Position numbers and translations under genes: made by a program | DNA from: Oscillospiraceae bacterium | Lineage (GTDB): Bacteria > Bacillota_A > Clostridia > Oscillospirales > Oscillospiraceae | Assembly (NCBI GenBank): GCA_017537045.1 | Contig: JAFYLN010000049.1 | Location: 1 to 10,511 of the forward strand | Reading direction: 5' to 3' | Length of the DNA: 10,511 nucleotides | Part shown: piece by piece, positions 6,494 to 10,511 of the stretch | Numbering within the stretch: position 1 is the stretch's first letter | Layout of the letters: each line of letters opens with the position of its first letter | Notes under the pieces: model-generated | Database searches by the model: none | Told to the model about the DNA's origin: nothing | What the model saw: the letters and a program-made list of their open reading frames with translations, nothing else

Positions 6494-7279
6494 GTGAAGA
6501 AATTATTCAGAAGGCTGATTTTGTTGCTGATCGTGTTGGCGGTGGCGTATTTCAATGCCGACACGGTAAAGCTTCTGTGGCGGGAAGCTACCTTTTATCT
6601 GTCAGAACATACGGAAACGGAGCTTAAAGTGAAGCGTTACGCCGAAGAAAACGGTGTTTTTTACGGACAGTACCCGAAAAATCTGATCGATCTGCTGGAG
6701 CGCAACCCGGAAACGGAGGAATTCGTGCTGGAATATCCATTCCGCGAGGAGGCCGAACTGGAAGCTTTCGAGTATGACCTGTCGGCAGGCGTGCCGCTGA
6801 TGATGCAATGGGACAGGCGGTGGGGCTATAGCCGCTACGGTTCTGACATGATCGCCATTACTGGCTGCGGGCCGGTCTGCCTTGCCATGGCAGGCTACTA
6901 TGTAACAGATGGTGATGATGCGTTCCGCCCTGAGAAAATCGCAGAATTTTCCGAGGAAAACGGCTACTATTCTAAAGGAAACGGTTCCTCGTGGACGCTG
7001 ATCAGCGAGGGCGGTGTGAAGCTGGGTCTGGATGTGACGGAAATTCCGCTGGTCAAAAAGCGGATCATGGATAACCTGGAGGTAGATAACCCCATTATCT
7101 GCTCCATGCGCGCCGGTGATTTCACTACCTCCGGCCATTACATTGTGCTGGTAGGTACGGAGGATGGCCTGATCCGGGTCAACGATCCAAACAGCTACAT
7201 CAATTCCGAAACGCTCTGGTCGTATGAACAACTGGAACCCCAGATCCGCAACCTCTGGGTCATCCGCGATATTCCCTAA
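6494..7279 (+). CDS. Membrane-anchored C39-like cysteine peptidase
   Basis: A 261-residue protein with a basic N-terminus and one hydrophobic segment (about residues 8-20), read as a signal anchor that places the rest outside the membrane. Residues 41-95 are acidic and of unknown role. The C-terminal half matches the C39-like (Peptidase_C39_2) papain fold: oxyanion-region MMQWDRRW with Q105, D107 and W110, catalytic Cys125 in GCGP, His215 in GHYIVLVG, and Asp231 in NDPN. The catalytic set is complete, so it is probably an active cell-surface thiol peptidase, but the substrate is unknown. It is not fused to an ABC transporter and no bacteriocin precursor lies nearby, so bacteriocin processing is not supported. 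GTG is the start codon, with AAGGAGGG just upstream. Confidence 0.82.
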   Translation: MKKLFRRLILLLIVLAVAYFNADTVKLLWREATFYLSEHTETELKVKRYAEENGVFYGQYPKNLIDLLERNPETEEFVLEYPFREEAELEAFEYDLSAGVPLMMQWDRRWGYSRYGSDMIAITGCGPVCLAMAGYYVTDGDDAFRPEKIAEFSEENGYYSKGNGSSWTLISEGGVKLGLDVTEIPLVKKRIMDNLEVDNPIICSMRAGDFTTSGHYIVLVGTEDGLIRVNDPNSYINSETLWSYEQLEPQIRNLWVIRDIP

Positions 7280-7294
7280 AGAAGGCGGATTGAT

Positions 7295-7470
7295 AAATTG
7301 ATGTTTGTCGTGCTGTGTGCCGTGGATAACGTAGGGGCGACCATTGGTCGCCCGCGCAAAAAATGTTGCGAATTCGCATTGGATTTCGGAAAATTCGTGA
7401 CATTGTGCGGCCGGGCGGCGGGTCGCCGCCCCTACATTCAAAATCGAAACAATACGGCAAACTGAAATTT
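7295..7470 (+). repeat. Dispersed MITE-like repeat, copy C (complete, type I core)
   Basis: A 176-bp element with ends AAATTGATGTTTGTCG (7295-7310) and CGGCAAACTGAAATTT (7455-7470), which form an imperfect inverted repeat. The first 45 nt are identical to copy B. The core has two hairpins, GGGCGACC/GGTCGCCC (7335-7353) and GGGCGGCG/CGCCGCCC (7413-7431). Compared with copy B, the left hairpin has changed on both sides of its stem and still pairs perfectly. It lies between two convergent genes and contains no ORF. GAT occurs directly outside both ends and could be a short target duplication, but three bases prove little. Confidence 0.85.
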
Positions 7471-7480
7471 GATTAACAAT

Positions 7481-7507
7481 CGCCCCGGTGGATTATCCAC
7501 CGGGGCG
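7481..7507. terminator. Terminator hairpin after MFS gene (probably bidirectional)
   Basis: Perfect 11-bp stem CGCCCCGGTGG / CCACCGGGGCG with an ATTAT loop, 4 nt beyond the MFS stop codon on the minus strand. The following bases are only moderately T-rich on either strand (ATTGTTAAT and GTTGTTATG). It also faces the C39-like gene from the other side. Confidence 0.75.
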
Positions 7508-7511
7508 GTTG

Positions 7512-8801
7512 TTATGCTTTGATGCGGGCTTTGTTCATCTTGTCTGCCTTGCAGAAGACTGCAAAACCGATGCAGAACAGGATGATCAGGCTGCCCACAG
7601 CCAGATTCTCGTTCTGAAGCTGGATGCCGAAGATATTCACTTCGACACCTGCGGTGATCTGGCTGACAAAAGCCACCAGCGTGGTGCCGAGGAAGGAAGC
7701 GCCCTTGCCGCAGATGTCCATAAGGCCATAGAACTCGCCGCTGCGCTCGGGCTTGATGATCTTGCCGAGGTAGGAGCGGGAAAGCGCCTGAATGCCGCCC
7801 TGGAACATGCCGACCAGCGTTGCCAGCACCCAGAACTGCCACAGTGTCACAAGGAACATACCGAAGGCGGTGATACAGGTGTAGCAAACGATGCAGATCT
7901 TGATCAGCAGGCCGGTGTCATACTTGGCGGACAGGCGGCCAAAAATGATGGCGCAGGGGAATGCTACGATCTGGGTCAGCAGCAGAGCCAGCAGCAGGCC
8001 GGTGGTGTCAAGACCCAGCGCAGAGCCGTAGGCTGTCGCCATGTCGATGATGGTGTAAACGCCGTTGATGAAGAAGAAAAAGGCGATCAGGTACATGAAA
8101 ACATGCTTTTCAGCTCTGGCTTCCTTAAAAGTACGAACCAGCTGCTTGAAGGAATCGGACAGGGGAGCACCCTTGCCGTCCACAAAGGCAACCTGCTTAT
8201 AGCTTTTCAGCAGGGGCAGGCTGAAGATTGCCCACCATGCAGCGGTGATCAGAAAGGCCACCACCATGGCAAAGCCCATGGTCATGCCGAAGCTGTCACA
8301 GAACAGCACCAGCACCAGACACATGACGAAAGGTACCACAGAGCCGATGTAGCCGTAGGCATAGCCCATGGAGGAAACGTTATCCATGCGCTTTTCGGTA
8401 GTGATTTCCGGCAGCATGGAATCATAGAACACGAGGGAAGAATGGAAGCCGATCTTTGCCAGAACGAAGATGCCGAGGAAGAACAGCCAGTGGGTTGTCA
8501 CACCGAGGGCAGCGCAGGCGATGCAGCCCAGCAGAACGGTCAGCAGGAAGATGGGTTTTTTAAACTTCCGGTCGGACAATGTTCCGCAGATGGGGGCAAT
8601 GATGGCTACCAGAATGGTGGAAACGGAACCGGCATAACCCCAGTAGCTGAGGTACATATCTTCGTGGATACCCGCAGCCCCCGCAAGGGAATTGAAGTAA
8701 ATGGGGATCAGGGTGGACACCAGCAGGGTAAATGCCGAATTGCCGATGTCATAGAGAATCCAGTTGCGTTCCAGTGCCGTGACTTTGAATTTTTCTTTCA
8801 T
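7512..8801 (-). CDS. MFS transporter, UMF1/Atg22-like family
   Basis: A 429-residue integral membrane protein with about 12 hydrophobic segments. The N-terminus carries NWILYDIGNSAF (13-24), the hallmark of the UMF1 (Atg22-like) branch of the major facilitator superfamily. The loop between helices 2 and 3 has GTLSDRKFKKP, matching MFS motif A, and the second half has the related GRLSAKYDTG. Eukaryotic Atg22 exports amino acids from the vacuole; bacterial members are mostly uncharacterised, so the substrate is unknown. The ATG at 8801 has only a weak purine-rich site (AAAGAGAGAA) upstream. It starts 17 bp after the phospholipase C-like gene on the same strand with no terminator between, so the two probably form an operon. 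Confidence 0.88.
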   Translation of the reverse strand: MKEKFKVTALERNWILYDIGNSAFTLLVSTLIPIYFNSLAGAAGIHEDMYLSYWGYAGSVSTILVAIIAPICGTLSDRKFKKPIFLLTVLLGCIACAALGVTTHWLFFLGIFVLAKIGFHSSLVFYDSMLPEITTEKRMDNVSSMGYAYGYIGSVVPFVMCLVLVLFCDSFGMTMGFAMVVAFLITAAWWAIFSLPLLKSYKQVAFVDGKGAPLSDSFKQLVRTFKEARAEKHVFMYLIAFFFFINGVYTIIDMATAYGSALGLDTTGLLLALLLTQIVAFPCAIIFGRLSAKYDTGLLIKICIVCYTCITAFGMFLVTLWQFWVLATLVGMFQGGIQALSRSYLGKIIKPERSGEFYGLMDICGKGASFLGTTLVAFVSQITAGVEVNIFGIQLQNENLAVGSLIILFCIGFAVFCKADKMNKARIKA

Positions 8802-8818
8802 GTGTGTTCTCTCTTTCT

Positions 8819-9607
8819 TTATTTATCGAAATTCGCTTTAAAATCTTCACCAAAGGGCTCGCCGTAGGCCATGTGGTGGTTTAACTGCTCAAGAAGTTCC
8901 GGGAATTTTTCCAGCGCCTGCTCATACAGTGCAAACAGTTTTTTGTTCAGATGGTCACACTTGGGATTTGGTCCCACGGTCATGACCTTTCCGGTGGTGT
9001 TACCGCCAGCTACCCATGTGAAGGTGACCACCACTCCGTGCCCCAATGGGGTGGGAATGGTCAGCAGCTGTTGTGACAGAGCCATGCTGCGGATGCAGCG
9101 GGCAGCGTCCTTTACAGATACCTCCGGAAAGAATCCGGCAACAACGCCATATTCTGCTTTGCTCAGCTTCAAATGACGGCTGATATTGGCCTCATGGGGT
9201 TTTTTGATACCATCAAGGGTCATCAGATACCGGTCGAATTCTGTTTCCAGCTCTGAGTGGCTCAGACCGGTGTCATCAGTCATGTCGTAGACAAAGGGAT
9301 GACAAAGAGAATCCAGACAATAGTGTGCAAGCAGACCATGCAGATATGCAAAAGCACTTTCAGACGGATTCTGCTTCACATGGGAGCAGGCTGCATTGAA
9401 AAAGTCCTGCCCGCTTTTCTGGTGATACAGGCTGCCGAGATGATACAGCTCAGTCTTTTTGAAAAAATCGTGGAAAAACAGAAAATCAGGGCCGTGCAGA
9501 CCCATGTCAAACAGTGCCCGGTGCCGCAGAACAGGGCCGCGGACATCAGCAGGCATCAAAGCAAGGATCTGTGTGCCGAAACGGTAATGCGCATAGCCGG
9601 AGGGCAT
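8819..9607 (-). CDS. Zinc-dependent phospholipase C family protein
   Basis: A 262-residue protein resembling the bacterial zinc-dependent phospholipase C/S1-P1 nuclease-like family. Conserved residues fit a helical metal site: the start MPSGYAHYRFG (His7), HGPDFLFF (38-45), the His-rich helix YLHGLLAHYCLDSLCHPF (88-105; His90, His95, His103) and HSELE (117-121). No signal peptide is visible, unlike secreted phospholipase C toxins; this matches the cytoplasmic-looking members common in Clostridia, whose substrate is not established. Activity on phospholipid is therefore family-based inference only. The ATG at 9607 has AGGAGGTG 5 nt upstream. It is the first gene of a likely operon with the UMF1-type transporter. 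Candidate -10 boxes occur at about 9630-9650 (minus strand), but none has a good -35. Confidence 0.82.
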   Translation of the reverse strand: MPSGYAHYRFGTQILALMPADVRGPVLRHRALFDMGLHGPDFLFFHDFFKKTELYHLGSLYHQKSGQDFFNAACSHVKQNPSESAFAYLHGLLAHYCLDSLCHPFVYDMTDDTGLSHSELETEFDRYLMTLDGIKKPHEANISRHLKLSKAEYGVVAGFFPEVSVKDAARCIRSMALSQQLLTIPTPLGHGVVVTFTWVAGGNTTGKVMTVGPNPKCDHLNKKLFALYEQALEKFPELLEQLNHHMAYGEPFGEDFKANFDK

Positions 9608-9706
9608 AAGGCCACCTCCTCAAAAAAGATAATAGCATTTTACACCATTATGACAGCGGTGGCTAGAGGTTTTTGAAAAAGTTTACATAATTTTTTAAAA
9701 AGAAGA

Positions 9707-9727
9707 GACGCTCCCGGCAGGAGCGTC
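9707..9727 (-). terminator. Terminator of MarR gene
   Basis: Perfect 8-bp stem GACGCTCC / GGAGCGTC with a 5-nt loop, followed on the minus strand by TCTTCTTTTT. It begins 6 nt after the MarR stop codon and separates MarR from the phospholipase C-like gene. Confidence 0.85.
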
Positions 9728-9733
9728 AAAGAG

Positions 9734-10162
9734 TCAACGGTTTGCCATCCATTCGGAAGCTTTGTCTTTCATGCGCTCCAGAACCCGTTCCAGAATAAGG
9801 CGCTCTTCCCCGCTGACATCCGCGGTCAGGCAGGCTTCCCACTGACTCAGGATCGGGGTAATATCGGGCAGAATATCCAAGGCCTTCTGGGTTGGATAAA
9901 GCTGCATGATGCGCTTATCCTGTGCCGAAGGTGTGCGGATTACGAAACCATCCTCTTCCAGAATCGCAGCCTGACGTGCCACATTGCTCTTGTTGATGCA
10001 GATACGGGCGGCCAGCTTATCCTGAGAGATGCCCGGATGGGCGCAGATCTCGGTTAAGTAGCTGGCGTGGCAGGCTTTCAGCCCCATGGGAGCCAGTGCT
10101 TCGGTGCGGTACTGGGCACCGCAACGGGCGATTTCTGTAATATCACGGATGATTTGGGACAT
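9734..10162 (-). CDS. MarR family transcriptional regulator
   Basis: A 142-residue protein of typical MarR size with the winged-helix pattern. The recognition helix region is GISQDKLAARICINKSNVAR (44-63), then AAILEEDGFVIRT and a wing with the conserved DKR (82-84) leading into MQLYPT. The flanking N- and C-terminal helices would form the dimer. MarR proteins usually repress nearby genes and release DNA when they bind small molecules; the target and ligand here are unknown. AAGGAGG lies 7 nt before the ATG. The phospholipase–MFS pair immediately downstream on the same strand, or its own promoter, are natural candidate targets. The MATE pump is over 6 kb away. Confidence 0.92.
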   Translation of the reverse strand: MSQIIRDITEIARCGAQYRTEALAPMGLKACHASYLTEICAHPGISQDKLAARICINKSNVARQAAILEEDGFVIRTPSAQDKRIMQLYPTQKALDILPDITPILSQWEACLTADVSGEERLILERVLERMKDKASEWMANR

Positions 10163-10194
10163 AGGGCAGCCTCCTTTTGCAGATGCTCTTTTTT

Positions 10195-10223
10195 AGTTTA
10201 CCATGACCGCGCGGAAAAGTAAA
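10195..10223 (-). promoter_or_regulatory. Probable promoter of MarR gene with palindrome in spacer
   Basis: On the minus strand TTTACT (10218-10223) and TAAACT (10195-10200) are spaced by 17 bp, each matching 4 of 6 consensus bases. The spacer contains the perfect 8-bp palindrome CCGCGCGG (10207-10214). Its place between the boxes would suit a repressor site for autoregulation, but no second copy near the downstream genes was noticed. Confidence 0.5.
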
Positions 10224-10243
10224 GGGCGTATAAACGCGGTTTT

Positions 10244-10264
10244 TTCGGGAAAAATACTCCCGAA
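10244..10264. other. Small hairpin between divergent MarR and short ORF
   Basis: TTCGGGA / TCCCGAA forms a perfect 7-bp stem with a 7-nt loop. No T-run follows on either strand, so it is not a clear terminator. Its role is unknown. Confidence 0.4.
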
Positions 10265-10278
10265 ATGGGGGAAAGACA

Positions 10279-10377
10279 ATGAAAGAAGACGAAAAGAAGC
10301 CGGTTACCTGGGAAGTGACCGATCCCAAACCACCTATCATCCGCTCCGGCCATCTGGAAAACCGTAAGGAAAATTGA
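10279..10377 (+). CDS. Possible 32-residue ORF running into repeat copy D
   Basis: An ATG with a purine-rich upstream stretch (GGGGGAAAG, 10268-10276) opens a 32-codon frame rich in charged residues and proline (MKEDEKKPVTWEVTDP...). I do not recognise it. The last two codons and the TGA (10375-10377) lie within or at the left end of repeat copy D (from 10371). The stop codon is therefore supplied by the repeat, and the reading frame may be the remnant of a longer gene. It may also simply be chance; codon choice looks plausible, but the ORF is too short to judge. Confidence 0.35.
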   Translation: MKEDEKKPVTWEVTDPKPPIIRSGHLENRKEN

Positions 10378-10511
10378 TGTTTAACGTACTGTTGCACCGC
10401 ACCACCAAGGATGTCATTCCGAGGAGGGGCGAAGCCCCGACGTGGGAATCTCCCGGTACGATGTTTGATTTTTCGGCATTTATCGATGGATTGTACCAGG
10501 AGATTGCCACG
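10371..10511 (+). repeat. Dispersed MITE-like repeat, copy D (left part, cut by window end)
   Basis: It starts AAATTGATGTTT, as do copies B and C, then diverges, and from 10415 carries the type II core seen in copy A. Bases 10416-10511 are identical to 1-96. Joining it to copy A across the shared 96 bases would give one complete element of about 222 bp with both termini. This shows either that copies A and D are near-identical or that the window ends overlap. Confidence 0.75.

Noticed and set aside
6494..7279. Bacteriocin processing/export locus
   Set aside because: The C39-like protein is not fused to an ABC transporter and no precursor peptide or immunity gene is visible nearby.
6602..7441. 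279-codon minus-strand open frame
   Set aside because: It is antisense to the C39-like peptidase gene and starts inside repeat copy C. No family resemblance.
3085..7470. CRISPR array or toxin–antitoxin/retron-type RNA
   Set aside because: The repeats are widely separated, not regularly spaced, have no unique spacers, and no cas, reverse transcriptase or toxin gene is nearby.
7488..8867. 459-codon plus-strand open frame
   Set aside because: It lies antisense to the UMF1-type MFS gene, whose protein has clear family motifs. The antisense product is rich in His, Gln and Gly with no recognisable domain, and it has no ribosome binding site.
1..10511. Circular plasmid or phage with terminal repeat
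   Set aside because: The identical ends are part of a dispersed repeat and the genes are chromosomal housekeeping types with no replication, mobilisation or phage functions.

Overview
The window reads as ordinary chromosomal DNA from a mid-GC Firmicute, most likely a gut member of class Clostridia (Oscillospiraceae/Ruminococcaceae type). This placement is inference. It rests on strong AGGAGG-type ribosome binding sites, sigma-A-like promoters with good -10 boxes, compact intergenic spaces with intrinsic terminators, the protein families present (Firmicutes-style MATE pump, ROK glucokinase, UMF1-type MFS carrier, small Clostridia-type P-loop protein), and the style of the dispersed repeats. 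No rRNA, tRNA, CRISPR array, transposase, phage gene or plasmid replication gene is visible.

Layout. Positions 1-177 hold the right part of a dispersed repeat (copy A). A two-gene plus-strand unit follows, encoding a diacylglycerol-kinase-family lipid kinase overlapping a NUDIX hydrolase (293-1655) and ending in a hairpin shared with a convergent MATE efflux pump (1685-3052, minus). The pump's leader contains repeat copy B (3085-3262), and its promoter lies just beyond the repeat. Next, on the minus strand, come a small P-loop ATPase of unknown function (3373-3792) and glucose-6-phosphate isomerase (3940-5244, TTG start). Divergent from pgi is a ROK glucokinase (5423-6367), then a membrane-anchored C39-like cysteine peptidase (6494-7279, GTG start). 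Repeat copy C (7295-7470) and a strong hairpin fill the gap to a minus-strand block: UMF1-type MFS transporter (7512-8801), zinc-dependent phospholipase C-like protein (8819-9607) and a MarR regulator (9734-10162). A possible 32-codon plus-strand ORF (10279-10377) runs into repeat copy D (10371 to the window end).

How the genes work together. Glucokinase and glucose-6-phosphate isomerase, divergently transcribed from one 178-bp intergenic region, carry out the first two steps of glucose catabolism. The lipid kinase and NUDIX protein are translationally coupled. The phospholipase-like and MFS genes, 17 bp apart, probably form an operon, with a MarR regulator just upstream. The other genes look like unlinked housekeeping or transport functions.

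The most interesting signal is the repeat family rather than any gene. Four copies (two of them cut by the window ends) share similar outer termini but carry one of two different inner palindromic cores. They sit only between or at the ends of genes. Copy B lies between a good promoter and the ribosome binding site of the MATE gene. The first 96 bases of the window are identical to the last 96, but these lie inside the repeat, so they should not be taken as proof of a circular molecule. I did not find a convincing new multi-gene system here.
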